Positions 42,428-50,581 of a stretch of 64,000 nt of DNA are shown here, one piece after another. This DNA comes from an uncultured Collinsella sp. (GTDB taxonomy: Bacteria; Actinomycetota; Coriobacteriia; Coriobacteriales; Coriobacteriaceae), in assembly GCA_900757495.1 (NCBI GenBank), contig CAAENX010000014.1:1-64000 (forward strand). The letters are read 5' to 3'. A program made the position numbers and the translations under genes. Each line of letters begins with the position of its first letter. The stretch's first letter is position 1. A model generated the notes under the pieces. It saw nothing but the letters and a program-made list of their open reading frames with translations, had not been told where the DNA came from and ran no database searches.

Positions 42428-43858
42428 ATGGCTCTTTGGGGCGGTCGTTTTGAGGCGGGCGTGGCCGAGGTCACGCAGGAGTTTGGCGCGTCGCTGCCGG
42501 TCGACAAACATCTCTATAAGCAGGATATCGCCGGCTCTAAGGCGCATGCCAAAATGCTGGCGGCCCAGGGCATCATCAGTGCCGAGGACGAGCAGGCGAT
42601 TGCCAAGGGCCTGACCGGAATCGAACAGGATATCGATGCCGGCAACTTCACCTTCGACATCAACGACGAAGATATTCATATGTCCATCGAGAGCGAGCTG
42701 ACGCGTCGCATCGGCGAGGCCGGTAAGCGCTTGCATACCGGACGTTCGCGCAACGACCAAGTGGCGACCGATACGCGCCTGGGCGTCAAGGCGCTGGCCA
42801 AGGAGCTCATGGAGGCCAATCTTGAGCTGCGCCATGTGCTGGTGGATGCGGCCAAGAAGTACGACAAGGTGATTCTGCCGGGCTACACGCACATGCAGCA
42901 CGCTCAGCCCGTGCTGCTGTCGCATCATCTGCTGGCGTATTCTTGGATGTTCGCGCGCGACTTTACGCGCCTGAAGGCCGCCTTTGATGCCGCCGACAAC
43001 TGCCCGCTGGGTGCTGCCGCGCTTGCCGGTACGAGCTATCCGCTCGATCGTCAGATGACGGCTGCCGAGCTTGGCTTTGCGGGCGTGATTCCCAACTCGC
43101 TCGATGCGGTTTCCGACCGCGATTTCCTGCTCGATCTGCATTACGCCGGCTCCGTCATGGCCATGCACCTGTCGCGTCTTTCCGAGGAGATCGTGCTGTG
43201 GTCGAGCTCCGAATTTGGCTTTATCACGCTTTCCGACTCGTACTCCACCGGCTCGTCCATCATGCCGCAGAAGAAGAATCCCGACTTTGCCGAGCTTATC
43301 CGCGGCAAGAGCGGCCGTGTGTATGGCAACCTGGTGCAGCTGCTCGTGACCATGAAGGGCCTGCCGCTTGCTTATAACAAGGACTTGCAGGAGGACAAGG
43401 AGGGCGCGCTCGATACCGCCCATACGCTCATGCAGTGCCTGTCGGTTATGGCCGGTATGATTTCGACTTGGACCGTCAACGAGGATGCCATGGCGTGCGA
43501 GTGCGGCGTGGGGCACCTTGCCGCCACCGATGTTGCCGATTACCTGGCTAAGCGTGGTCTGCCGTTCCGCGAGGCACATGCCGTGGTGGGCCATCTGGTC
43601 CTGATGTGTGAGAAGCGTAGCTGCAATCTTGAGGACCTGCCATTTGAGGTGTTCCAGGAGGCAAGCCCGCTCTTTGAACGCGATATTACCGAGGCGCTCG
43701 ACATCCCCTCAATTGTCGCCGCGCGTACGACCGAGGGCGGTACCGCCCCTGCCGCCGTTGCCGTGCAGCTGCAGCGTGCCGAGGCACAGCTCGTGGCCGA
43801 CGAGGGCGTGTTTGGATCGCTGACCAAGGTCGTCGAGATGGGCCACGGGATAAAGTAA
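42428..43858 (+). CDS. argH: Argininosuccinate lyase ArgH
   Basis: ArgH splits argininosuccinate into arginine and fumarate. The fumarase/lyase signature GSSIMPQKKNP is at residues 275-285, with HTGRSRNDQVATD and TPGYTHMQ-type (LPGYTHMQHAQP) motifs upstream. Length 476 residues, normal. ATG 42428 follows GAGAAAGGGG. A 14-bp palindrome ATCGCTTTAGCGAT (42360-42373) lies about 55 bp upstream and might be an operator. Confidence 0.96.
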   Translation: MALWGGRFEAGVAEVTQEFGASLPVDKHLYKQDIAGSKAHAKMLAAQGIISAEDEQAIAKGLTGIEQDIDAGNFTFDINDEDIHMSIESELTRRIGEAGKRLHTGRSRNDQVATDTRLGVKALAKELMEANLELRHVLVDAAKKYDKVILPGYTHMQHAQPVLLSHHLLAYSWMFARDFTRLKAAFDAADNCPLGAAALAGTSYPLDRQMTAAELGFAGVIPNSLDAVSDRDFLLDLHYAGSVMAMHLSRLSEEIVLWSSSEFGFITLSDSYSTGSSIMPQKKNPDFAELIRGKSGRVYGNLVQLLVTMKGLPLAYNKDLQEDKEGALDTAHTLMQCLSVMAGMISTWTVNEDAMACECGVGHLAATDVADYLAKRGLPFREAHAVVGHLVLMCEKRSCNLEDLPFEVFQEASPLFERDITEALDIPSIVAARTTEGGTAPAAVAVQLQRAEAQLVADEGVFGSLTKVVEMGHGIK

Positions 43859-43910
43859 GGGTTTGGCCGAAGCCGTTTTTGCCATTTATTGAGGAATCGT
43901 TTTTTGCTTT

Positions 43911-43943
43911 ACGGGCGTCTGCTGATGTGGGCGTCCGTATTTT
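43911..43943 (+). terminator. Terminator after argH
   Basis: ACGGGCG (43911-43917) pairs with CGTCCGT (43932-43938) with one G-U pair, followed by ATTTTG. Confidence 0.65.
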
Positions 43944-44151
43944 GTTGCTATGGGGGAGGGGCTTGTCGAGAACTTCTGTAGGACCTTTGGGCAGGTTGTG
44001 AAGGGGGTACGTTCGCGGGCGGCAACCGACCGTCTGCTCTGCTCGATGCGGTTGATGGGCAGTCGGATGGTACTCTAATCGAGCTTCGAAACAGAAGTGA
44101 CACATATGGAGCGCTTTAATAAATTGTAGCGTTTCAAGAAACAGCTTTTTG

Positions 44152-44180
44152 TTTAACTGCAGCTAAAACTCTGTTACGAT
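44152..44180 (+). promoter_or_regulatory. Candidate ndk promoter
   Basis: TTTAAC (44152-44157) and TACGAT (44175-44180) are 17 bp apart, about 64 bp upstream of the ndk start. Both boxes are only moderate matches to consensus. Confidence 0.4.
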
Positions 44181-44243
44181 GCAGTCCAGGCGGGTGCCGG
44201 AATGGGACTTGGGCACGCGCGAACCTACTTGAAAGGCTACCTT

Positions 44244-44648
44244 ATGGCTATCGAGAAGACCTTCATCATGATTAAGCCCGACGCGGTGCGCGATCGCAAA
44301 ATCGGCGAGATTGTTGCTCGCATTGAGCGCAGCGGCCTTGTCATCGAGCGCATGGAGATGACCACGCTCGAGCGCGCTACCGTCGAGGAGCACTACGCCC
44401 ATCTGGCCGACAAGCCCTTCTTTGGCGGTCTCTGTGACTTTATGACGAGCGGTCCGGTCGTCAAGATGGTCGTTTCCGGTCTCTCCGCTGTTGCTAAGAT
44501 GCGCACCCTCATGGGCGCTACTAATCCGCTTGACGCTGCTCCTGGTACCATCCGCGGCGACTTTGCCGTCGATGTCAACGCCAACGTGATCCACGGCTCC
44601 GACTGTCTGGAGAACGCCGAGATCGAGATCAAGCGCTTCTTTGGCTAA
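44244..44648 (+). CDS. ndk: Nucleoside diphosphate kinase
   Basis: Ndk transfers the gamma phosphate between nucleoside triphosphates and diphosphates through a phospho-histidine. The catalytic His117 lies in N-V-I-H117-G-S-D-C121. The family signature is NxxHGSDS, so the usual final Ser is Cys here. KPDAV near the start and the 134-residue length are typical. ATG 44244 follows GAAAGGCTA. The gene is monocistronic, bounded by a strong terminator. Confidence 0.95.
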   Translation: MAIEKTFIMIKPDAVRDRKIGEIVARIERSGLVIERMEMTTLERATVEEHYAHLADKPFFGGLCDFMTSGPVVKMVVSGLSAVAKMRTLMGATNPLDAAPGTIRGDFAVDVNANVIHGSDCLENAEIEIKRFFG

Positions 44649-44686
44649 ACCAGCTTTGACTCCTTAAAGCTGTTAGCGTGTGGCTT

Positions 44687-44720
44687 GGGCGCCGCGGAAC
44701 TCCATCCGCGGCGCCCTTTT
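44687..44720 (+). terminator. Terminator after ndk
   Basis: GGGCGCCGCGG (44687-44697) pairs perfectly with CCGCGGCGCCC (44706-44716), followed by TTTT. Confidence 0.9.
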
Positions 44721-44737
44721 ATTCCAAAATCTATGAA

Positions 44738-44772
44738 GGGGCCCGCTCGGTCATGAGTTCCGAGCGGGCCCC
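44738..44772 (-). terminator. Terminator of rpiB
   Basis: GGGGCCCGCTCGG (44738-44750) and CCGAGCGGGCCCC (44760-44772) form a perfect 13-bp stem. It lies 28 bp beyond the rpiB stop on the minus strand, back to back with the ndk terminator. Confidence 0.75.
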
Positions 44773-44799
44773 TGCTGTTAGCTTGTGGCACTGAGTGGT

Positions 44800-45267
44800 T
44801 TAGGCCTCGTCGACGACCTTGAGGCCGCGCGTGTGGTCGATCTCGTTGAGGAGGTTAACGCGACGCTCGTGACGACCGCCCTCAAACTCGGCGTCGAGCC
44901 ACTCGTCGACAATCATCTTGGCGAGCTCGGAGCCAACGACTCGGGCGCCAAAGGCGAGCACGTTGGTATTGTTGTGCATGCGAGAGAGCTTGGCGCTGAA
45001 GGGCTCGGAGCACACGACGGCGCGTACGCCCTCGACCTTGTTGGCAGCCAGACTAATCCCGACGCCGGTGCCGCAGATGAGGATGCCCAGGTCGACGTCG
45101 CCGTTGGCAACGGCCTTACCCACCTTGTAGCCGGCGATGGGGTAGTCAAAGCTCTCGGAGGTGTCGGTGCCAAAGTTCACGACCTCGCAGCCGCGCTCCT
45201 TCAGGTGCTCGGAAATGATGTTCTTGAGCTCGACGGCGGCGTGGTCGTTACCGATACCGATCTTCAT
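44800..45267 (-). CDS. rpiB: Ribose-5-phosphate isomerase B-type sugar isomerase
   Basis: A 155-residue protein of the RpiB/LacAB family, interconverting ribose-5-phosphate and ribulose-5-phosphate (or related sugar phosphates). The active-site Cys65 lies in the LICGTGVGISLAANK loop, and GNDHAAVELK and HNNTNVLAFGARV are conserved. ATG 45267 is preceded by GAGAGGAACC. A perfect 16-bp LacI-type palindrome at 45350-45365 lies upstream, which suggests sugar-responsive control. Confidence 0.92.
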   Translation of the reverse strand: MKIGIGNDHAAVELKNIISEHLKERGCEVVNFGTDTSESFDYPIAGYKVGKAVANGDVDLGILICGTGVGISLAANKVEGVRAVVCSEPFSAKLSRMHNNTNVLAFGARVVGSELAKMIVDEWLDAEFEGGRHERRVNLLNEIDHTRGLKVVDEA

Positions 45268-45349
45268 GGATGGTTCCTCTCTGGTCTGTGCGGCGCAAAT
45301 GCTAAAGGTGTTTACCGCGTTCGACTGCATGATAGCGCGACTTTTGCGT

Positions 45350-45365
45350 AAACGCTCGAGCGTTT
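45350..45365. promoter_or_regulatory. Perfect 16-bp palindrome, LacI-type operator candidate, upstream of rpiB
   Basis: AAACGCTCGAGCGTTT is perfectly symmetrical with a central CG, as in LacI/GalR-family operators. A half site AAACGCT recurs at 45373. On the minus strand it lies just upstream of a -10-like TATCAT (45334-45329), overlapping the expected -35 of rpiB. GCTAAAG (45301-45307) and CTTTAGC (45378-45384) flank the area as a wider inverted repeat. Confidence 0.6.
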
Positions 45366-45538
45366 TTTGGTCAAACGCTTTAGCATGCAACAAGATCGGC
45401 TTCTCATGAATAATGCCACCAATTTGTGCTCGAGCGCCGTCCGCCGGAACCATGGTTGCGGTTTTTGATGCATTGTTATCAAATAAAGGAACTAACCATT
45501 CTTGAGAGCCCAGCCCGTTATGCAAGCAGGAGATACCT

Positions 45539-46858
45539 ATGCCTACCGATTCCATCCGTGATGCCGCGTTTTGCGATGTTTTGAACCGCGAGCTTGTCTG
45601 CGCGCTCGGCTGTACCGAGCCCATTGCCGTTGCCTATGCAGCGGCGCTGGCGAGTCAGACGCTCGGTTGCGAACCCGATCATATGGATGTTGCATGTTCG
45701 GGCAACATTATCAAGAACGTTAAGAGCGTGACCGTGCCCAACTCGGGCGGTATGCACGGTATTGAAGCCGCGGCCGTGCTGGGTGCCGTGGGCGGCGACG
45801 CTAAGAGCGCGCTCGAGGTGCTCGAGAGCGTTGACGATGAAGACCGTGCTCGCGTGGCCGAGCTCCTCGCCGACGCCGACTACTGCGATGTGTCGCTTGT
45901 TGAGGGTGTGCCCAACCTCTACATCAAGGTGACTGCGACGGCCGGGGGCCATACCGCGGTCGTCGAGATTACCGACCACCACACCAATGTCACGTGCCAT
46001 ACCCTCGACGGTATTCCGGTGTGCGGCAAGTCGGCGGGCGAATGTGCCGCCTGCGCCGAGCGCGTCGTGGCCGAGCGGGCGGCAGATAACGCCGATACGC
46101 CCATGTCGATTGAGACCATCATCGACTTTATCGAGGACGGTGACATCGAGGACGCCCGCGCTGCCGTTGAGCGTCAGATTGAGCTGAATGGCGCAATCAG
46201 TGCCGAGGGCCTTGCGCACGCTTGGGGCGCCGAGGTGGGTCGTACGCTGCTGGGTGCTCGTGCCGATGACGTCGCCTGCCGTGCCCGTGCCCGTGCGGCC
46301 GCCGGATCCGACGCTCGCATGAACGGCTGCGCGCTGCCGGTCGCCATTGTGTGCGGCTCGGGCAATCAGGGAATTACCTGCGCATTGCCCGTCATGGAGT
46401 ATGCCGAGTACCTGCGTTGCGACCACGAGCGCCTGGTGCGCGCCGTGATGCTGTCCGATCTTATCGCCGTGCATATCAAGAGCTATATTGGTGCGCTTTC
46501 GGCGTTTTGCGGTGCTATTTGCGCCGCGTGCGGCGCCGGCGCTGCGATTACCTGGCTGTGCGGTGGCACGCGCGAGCAGATTGGCGCGACGGTCTCGAAT
46601 ACGCTCGGTAACGTGGGCGGCATCGTGTGCGACGGCGCCAAGGCGAGCTGTGCCGCCAAGATCTCGGCTGCCGTCGATGCGGCGATTCTGGGCCATGATA
46701 TGGCCATGCAGGGTCGTGGCTTCCGCGCCGGCGAGGGCCTGATCCAGGATACCGTTGAGCAGACAATCGCCAGCATGGGCTACGTGGGCCGTGTGGGTAT
46801 GAAAGATACTGACGTCGAGATCCTCAACATCATGATCGGCAAAACCCAGGTCTGTTAA
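45539..46858 (+). CDS. UPF0597/CyuA-like L-cysteine desulfidase family protein
   Basis: A 439-residue protein of the serine-dehydratase-alpha-like UPF0597 family. Characterised members (archaeal CdsB, E. coli CyuA/YhaM) break down L-cysteine to pyruvate, ammonia and sulfide using an Fe-S cluster. The ALGCTEPIAVAYAAA start, NGCALPVAIVCGSGNQGI and the GGIVCDGAKASCAAK region supply the conserved cysteines. It is probably cytoplasmic, and its substrate (cysteine or serine) is inferred from the family. ATG 45539 follows AGGAGAT. Its stop overlaps the stop of the convergent HAD gene. Confidence 0.88.
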   Translation: MPTDSIRDAAFCDVLNRELVCALGCTEPIAVAYAAALASQTLGCEPDHMDVACSGNIIKNVKSVTVPNSGGMHGIEAAAVLGAVGGDAKSALEVLESVDDEDRARVAELLADADYCDVSLVEGVPNLYIKVTATAGGHTAVVEITDHHTNVTCHTLDGIPVCGKSAGECAACAERVVAERAADNADTPMSIETIIDFIEDGDIEDARAAVERQIELNGAISAEGLAHAWGAEVGRTLLGARADDVACRARARAAAGSDARMNGCALPVAIVCGSGNQGITCALPVMEYAEYLRCDHERLVRAVMLSDLIAVHIKSYIGALSAFCGAICAACGAGAAITWLCGGTREQIGATVSNTLGNVGGIVCDGAKASCAAKISAAVDAAILGHDMAMQGRGFRAGEGLIQDTVEQTIASMGYVGRVGMKDTDVEILNIMIGKTQVC

Positions 46859-47613
46859 GACAGTTCGTCGGCTATTTGGTGCTCGTAGAAGGCTTCGATT
46901 ACGGCGTTAAAGTCGCGGGCGAAGTCTTCCATGGTTCCGCGCCAGGTGGCTCGGCCGGGTTTTCCCTGGCCAACATAGGCAGTTTGAATGCCGCAGGCGG
47001 GACTGGGGAAGTCGCGTTTGGGGTCGTTGCCCACCATAAGGACCTCGTGCGGCTCGAGCCCCATCACCTGAAGCTGTTCAAGATAGTAGGTGGCATCGGG
47101 CTTGCAGCGGGTGGTGTTTCCCATGTGCGTGACGAGCTCAAAGGGGGCGTCGGCCAGGTCGCCCCAACCCATGCGGCACTCGATGGCCCCCTGCGGAAAG
47201 CTGGGGTTGGTAAAGAGCGCGCAGCGTAGTCCTGCGTCCTGTACGGCCTGAAGCGCGGCGTGTGCGCCCGGCATGGCGTGGGCGTTGATGACATCGTCGT
47301 TCTTGTACGGAAGAACTTCGCGGTCGTAGTAGGTAAACGCCTCGTAGATGAGGGGATCGGAGAGGCAGATGCCGCATCGGCGCTCGACCTCTTCTTGGTA
47401 AAACTCAAGATTGGTGCGGTTGTCCGTGCCGCTGCGGCGATTGGCGTTGAGGTCGACCAGGATGGTGCCGAGGCGTGCCATCGTGCCACCGCGGCTGCGG
47501 CGCCCGATATCCGCGAGCATCGAAGAGACATCCTTAAAATAGCGAAGGATGAACGCGTTGAGGTTGATGCTGAGAAGCGTCTCGTCCATATCGAAAACGA
47601 CTGCTTTGAGCAC
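46855..47613 (-). CDS. HAD-superfamily hydrolase, phosphoglycolate-phosphatase-like
   Basis: A 252-residue HAD phosphatase. Motif I VVFDMDETLL carries the two catalytic aspartates (D8 and D10), motif II is in LFTNPSF, and motif IV is VGNDPKRDF. I chose GTG 47613, eight bases after GAAAGGTG, because homologues begin just before motif I; the upstream open frame lacks a ribosome site. The substrate is unknown. The last codon overlaps the stop of the convergent cysteine-desulfidase-like gene (TTAA shared at 46855-46858). Confidence 0.85.
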   Translation of the reverse strand: MLKAVVFDMDETLLSINLNAFILRYFKDVSSMLADIGRRSRGGTMARLGTILVDLNANRRSGTDNRTNLEFYQEEVERRCGICLSDPLIYEAFTYYDREVLPYKNDDVINAHAMPGAHAALQAVQDAGLRCALFTNPSFPQGAIECRMGWGDLADAPFELVTHMGNTTRCKPDATYYLEQLQVMGLEPHEVLMVGNDPKRDFPSPACGIQTAYVGQGKPGRATWRGTMEDFARDFNAVIEAFYEHQIADELS

Positions 47614-47928
47614 GCGGGCACCTTTCTCGAAAAATCGATCTAGAATCGTTGGCTCCGGATACTTTACCCCAAAGCCGAATGCCTGGCTGGTTATCGTCAA
47701 GTTGCGGAGACGTGTGTTCATAAGATTACGAAAAAGTCTCCATACGAGTAAAAAATCGCAGTTCACGCTTGAAATCGAAATGATTTCCCCGTAACCTATA
47801 CGAACGTGATTGCATAAGCGTCACATTAGTATCTGTCGGCTCCCGAGTGTTCCTAAACGTTGTGTGCCTGTCGCACCCTTCTGTAGGTCCTAGCAATCGG
47901 GGCCCCGTAGTTCGAAAGGGGTCCACCT
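47614..47928 (+). other. Leader and promoter region of the S1 gene
   Basis: The 315-bp gap contains TTGAAA (47769-47774) and TAACCT (47792-47797), 17 bp apart, a possible promoter leaving a leader of about 125 bases. Near the end GGCCCC (47901-47906) can pair with GGGGTC (47918-47923), hiding the Shine-Dalgarno AAGGGG (47916-47921) of the S1 gene. No ORF with a ribosome site was found here. Confidence 0.5.
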
Positions 47929-49095
47929 TTGAGTGAGATTCAGAACTCGTCCATTTTCTCTCTTGACGATGTCAACGAGGAGGAGATGAACAACCTCATC
48001 GACGGTACGATTACCGACTTTGATGAGGGCGATCTCGTTAACGGCACTGTCGTTAAGATCGAGCATGACGAGGTGCTCGTTGACATCGGATTCAAGTCCG
48101 AGGGCGTTATCCCGGTCCGCGAGCTGTCCATCCGCAAGGACGCTAACCCTGCAGACATCGTTGCACTCGGTGATCCCATCGAGGCTCTGGTTCTCCAGAA
48201 GGAGGACAAGGACGGTCGTCTGGTCCTGTCCAAGAAGCGTGCCGAGTACGAGCGTGCTTGGAACCGCATTGAGGAGAAGTTCAACTCCGGCGAGAACGTC
48301 GAGGGCGAGGTTATCGAGGTTGTCAAGGGCGGCCTGATCCTCGACATCGGCCTGCGTGGCTTCCTGCCCGCTTCCCTCGTCGACCTCCGTCGCGTCAAGG
48401 ACCTCACCTCTTACATGGGCACCCGCATCGAGGCCCGCGTCATCGAGATGGATCGCAACCGCAACAACGTCGTCCTCTCCCGTCGCGTTGTGCTCGAGGA
48501 GTCCCGTAAGGCCGAGCGCTCCGAGATCCTGTCCAAGCTCAAGTCTGGCATGCGTCTCCAGGGCACCGTTTCCTCCATCGTCGACTTCGGCGCCTTCGTC
48601 GACCTCGGCGGTATCGACGGCCTCATCCACATCTCCGAGCTCTCCTGGAACCACGTCAACCATCCTTCCGAGGTTGTCAAGGTCGGCCAGGAGGTCGAGG
48701 TCGAGGTTCTCGACGTCGATCTCAACCGCGAGCGCATCTCCCTGGGTCTCAAGCAGACCACCGAGGATCCGTGGCGCGCACTGGTCAAGAAGTACCCCGT
48801 CGGCGCTATCGTCGAGGGCACTGTGACCAAGCTTGTCCCGTTCGGCGCTTTCGTCGACCTGGGCGAGGGCATCGAGGGTCTGGTGCACATCTCCGAGATG
48901 GCCAACAAGCACGTCGATCAGCCTTCTCAGGTCACCCACGTGGGCGACAAGGTTCAGGTCAAGGTCATGGAGATCGACCTCGACCGTCGTCGTATCTCCC
49001 TGTCCATGAAGTCCGCTGCTGAGACTCTGGGCGTCGAGATCGAGGTTACCCCGCTGCCTTCCGAGAAGAAGGACGAGGAGACCGACGCCGAGTAA
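47929..49095 (+). CDS. rpsA: Ribosomal protein S1 family protein
   Basis: A 388-residue protein with four S1 (OB-fold) domains, at about residues 28-97, 115-180, 200-268 and 285-353; the third and fourth have the classical GTVSSIVDFGAFVDLGG and GTVTKLVPFGAFVDLGE strands. S1 helps mRNA bind the 30S subunit. Four domains are usual for Gram-positive and actinobacterial forms (E. coli has six). The start is a TTG, eight bases after AAGGGG. The hairpin over the ribosome site suggests translational autoregulation. Confidence 0.93.
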   Translation: MSEIQNSSIFSLDDVNEEEMNNLIDGTITDFDEGDLVNGTVVKIEHDEVLVDIGFKSEGVIPVRELSIRKDANPADIVALGDPIEALVLQKEDKDGRLVLSKKRAEYERAWNRIEEKFNSGENVEGEVIEVVKGGLILDIGLRGFLPASLVDLRRVKDLTSYMGTRIEARVIEMDRNRNNVVLSRRVVLEESRKAERSEILSKLKSGMRLQGTVSSIVDFGAFVDLGGIDGLIHISELSWNHVNHPSEVVKVGQEVEVEVLDVDLNRERISLGLKQTTEDPWRALVKKYPVGAIVEGTVTKLVPFGAFVDLGEGIEGLVHISEMANKHVDQPSQVTHVGDKVQVKVMEIDLDRRRISLSMKSAAETLGVEIEVTPLPSEKKDEETDAE

Positions 49096-49119
49096 ATCGG
49101 TTTGACGATCACTTGTTTT

Positions 49120-49153
49120 AAGGGACCCGTCCGCAATGGATGGGTCCCTTTTT
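49120..49153 (+). terminator. Terminator after the S1 gene
   Basis: AAGGGACCCGTCC (49120-49132) pairs with GGATGGGTCCCTT (49138-49150) with one G-U pair, followed by T residues to 49153. Confidence 0.9.
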
Positions 49154-49434
49154 GCATTTGCTGCTGAGGCGCGCGATGCTGCCCGTGCGCAATGCTGCCC
49201 GGGTTGTCTGTTTGCTATTGGGTTGTCGATGCATGAAAAATGCCGACATCCCGCCTCGGGGAGGAGGCGGGAACGCACCGAGTAGACGGAGGGGTGCGGA
49301 GCGCGGTCGCGTCTCGACTGACGACGTTGCCCATCGACAGGACCATTGTAGCGCATGGGCGGTTCTTGGTTTATCGTGCGAGCGCTTGTGTTGTGCCGTT
49401 GCCTGCGGCAACGGTGTGCTACACTCTTGCACTG
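49154..49434 (+). other. Region between the S1 gene and RNase P RNA
   Basis: No gene is supported. A perfect hairpin TCCCGCCTC/GAGGCGGGA (49249-49257/49264-49272) and a second one CCGTTGCC-TGC-GGCAACGG (49396-49414) are present. TGC-TACACT (49417-49425) is an extended -10 element placed about 12 bases before the RNase P RNA, the likely rnpB promoter; no good -35 is seen. Confidence 0.55.
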
Positions 49435-49794
49435 CTGAGTGGGCCAGACGGTCGCGCGACGTGCTGCTTGCAGCACGCGTGAGGAAAGTCCGGGCTCCAG
49501 AGGGCGGGATGCCGGCTAACGGCCGGGCGGAGTGATCCGACGGAAAGCGCCGCAGAAAAGAAGACTCCCACCTGCGCCGCAAGGCGTAAAGGGAAAAGCT
49601 GAAACGGTGGTGTAAGAGACCACCAGCGTCGTGGCAACACGGCGGCTTGGCAAGCCCCATCCGGAGCAAGCGCGAATAGGAACGCTATGGGCCGGCCCGG
49701 TCCGCGTTCGGGTAGCGTGCGTGGAACTGCACGGTAACGTGCAGACAAGATAAATGACCGTTCACGACAGAACCCGGCTTATAGGCCCACTTGG
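49435..49794 (+). ncRNA. rnpB: RNase P RNA (class A)
   Basis: The catalytic RNA that trims tRNA 5 prime leaders. GAGGAAAGTCCGGGC (49481-49495) and ACAGAA (49767-49772) are the universally conserved core segments. The ends pair as P1: AGTGGGCC (49438-49445) with GGCCCACT (49784-49791). The GC-rich hairpin arms between are consistent with the class A layout. Exact ends are estimated from P1; TTTTTG follows shortly after and could terminate transcription. Confidence 0.93.
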
Positions 49795-49875
49795 CATTTT
49801 TGTTACCCTGACAATCGGTGCGGGCTTTGCCGTATTATTGAGGCTGTTTGTTGCTTTGCTTGTTGTTGAGGGGCT

Positions 49876-50514
49876 TTGTTGGACAGCTATTTTACTCTGC
49901 AATCGAATATTGAGGCTTCGGGCGAGTTTGTGGACCGCAAGAGTCGGTTTATTGCCCAGCTGGTCCATATTGAGTCCGAGGATGAGGCGAATGCCTTTAT
50001 CGAGATGGTTCGCAAGCGTCATTACGACGCTCGGCATAATGTTCCCGCGTGGATTTTGGTCGATGGACGCGAGCGCCAGAGCGATGACGGTGAGCCGAGC
50101 CGCACGAGCGGTATGCCGACGCTCGAGGTGTTGCGCGGCGCAGAGCTCAAAAATGTTTGCTGCGTGGTAACGCGCTATTTTGGTGGCACGCTGCTTGGGC
50201 CTGGTGGCTTGGTGCGCGCCTATACCGCGGCGACGCAGGCGGCGGTGGCCGCGGCTCAGGAGGCCGGTCAGATCGTCGAGATGACGAGCGTCGTGCCTGT
50301 TGACGTGCGTGTGGCCTATCCGCAGTATGAGCAGGTGCTTCGTTTGGCGCAGGATTCGGGTGCCAAGGTTTCGGATACCGATTACGCGGATGCCGTGACG
50401 ATTCATTTAGTGTTTAAAGCGGGGGAGCAGGAGCCGTTTTGCGCTAAGATGCGCGAGCTTATGGCGGGGCGCGAGGAGATTGAGGTCAGCGCTCCCGTAT
50501 TTGCCGAGTTCTAA
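49876..50514 (+). CDS. YigZ/IMPACT-family protein
   Basis: A 212-residue protein with the UPF0029 N-terminal domain (KSRFIAQLVHIESEDEA, then HNVPAWILVDGRERQSDDGEPSRTSG, residues about 55-80) and a C-terminal DUF1949 domain. Relatives include E. coli YigZ and eukaryotic IMPACT, a regulator of the GCN2 kinase; the bacterial role is unknown. Conserved RYFGGTLLGPGGLVRAYT is intact. It starts at TTG 49876 or TTG 49879, five bases after GAGGGG. Confidence 0.9.
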   Translation: MLDSYFTLQSNIEASGEFVDRKSRFIAQLVHIESEDEANAFIEMVRKRHYDARHNVPAWILVDGRERQSDDGEPSRTSGMPTLEVLRGAELKNVCCVVTRYFGGTLLGPGGLVRAYTAATQAAVAAAQEAGQIVEMTSVVPVDVRVAYPQYEQVLRLAQDSGAKVSDTDYADAVTIHLVFKAGEQEPFCAKMRELMAGREEIEVSAPVFAEF

Positions 50515-50518
50515 CGGC

Positions 50519-50567
50519 GACGGCCGGCGTGCTTTTGGATGGATCCCAAGCGCGCCGGCCGTCGTTT
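50519..50567. terminator. Bidirectional terminator between convergent genes
   Basis: GACGGCCGGCG (50519-50529) pairs perfectly with CGCCGGCCGTC (50553-50563), with GTTTT after it on the plus strand. It separates YigZ from the minus-strand C_GCAxxG_C_C gene. Confidence 0.8.
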
Positions 50568-50581
50568 TATGTTGCTGCCGT

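Larger units (their letters stand above)
43859..44243 (+). other. Intergenic region between argH and ndk
   Basis: The 385-bp gap holds a terminator hairpin at 43911-43943 and a possible ndk promoter at 44152-44180. No open frame with a ribosome site and no RNA gene was recognised in the remaining sequence. Confidence 0.6.

Noticed and set aside
45406..45468. A 20-residue ORF with two Cys ahead of the cysteine-desulfidase-like gene, considered as a cysteine leader
   Set aside because: It lacks a ribosome site, the Cys codons are not adjacent and no following hairpin was found.
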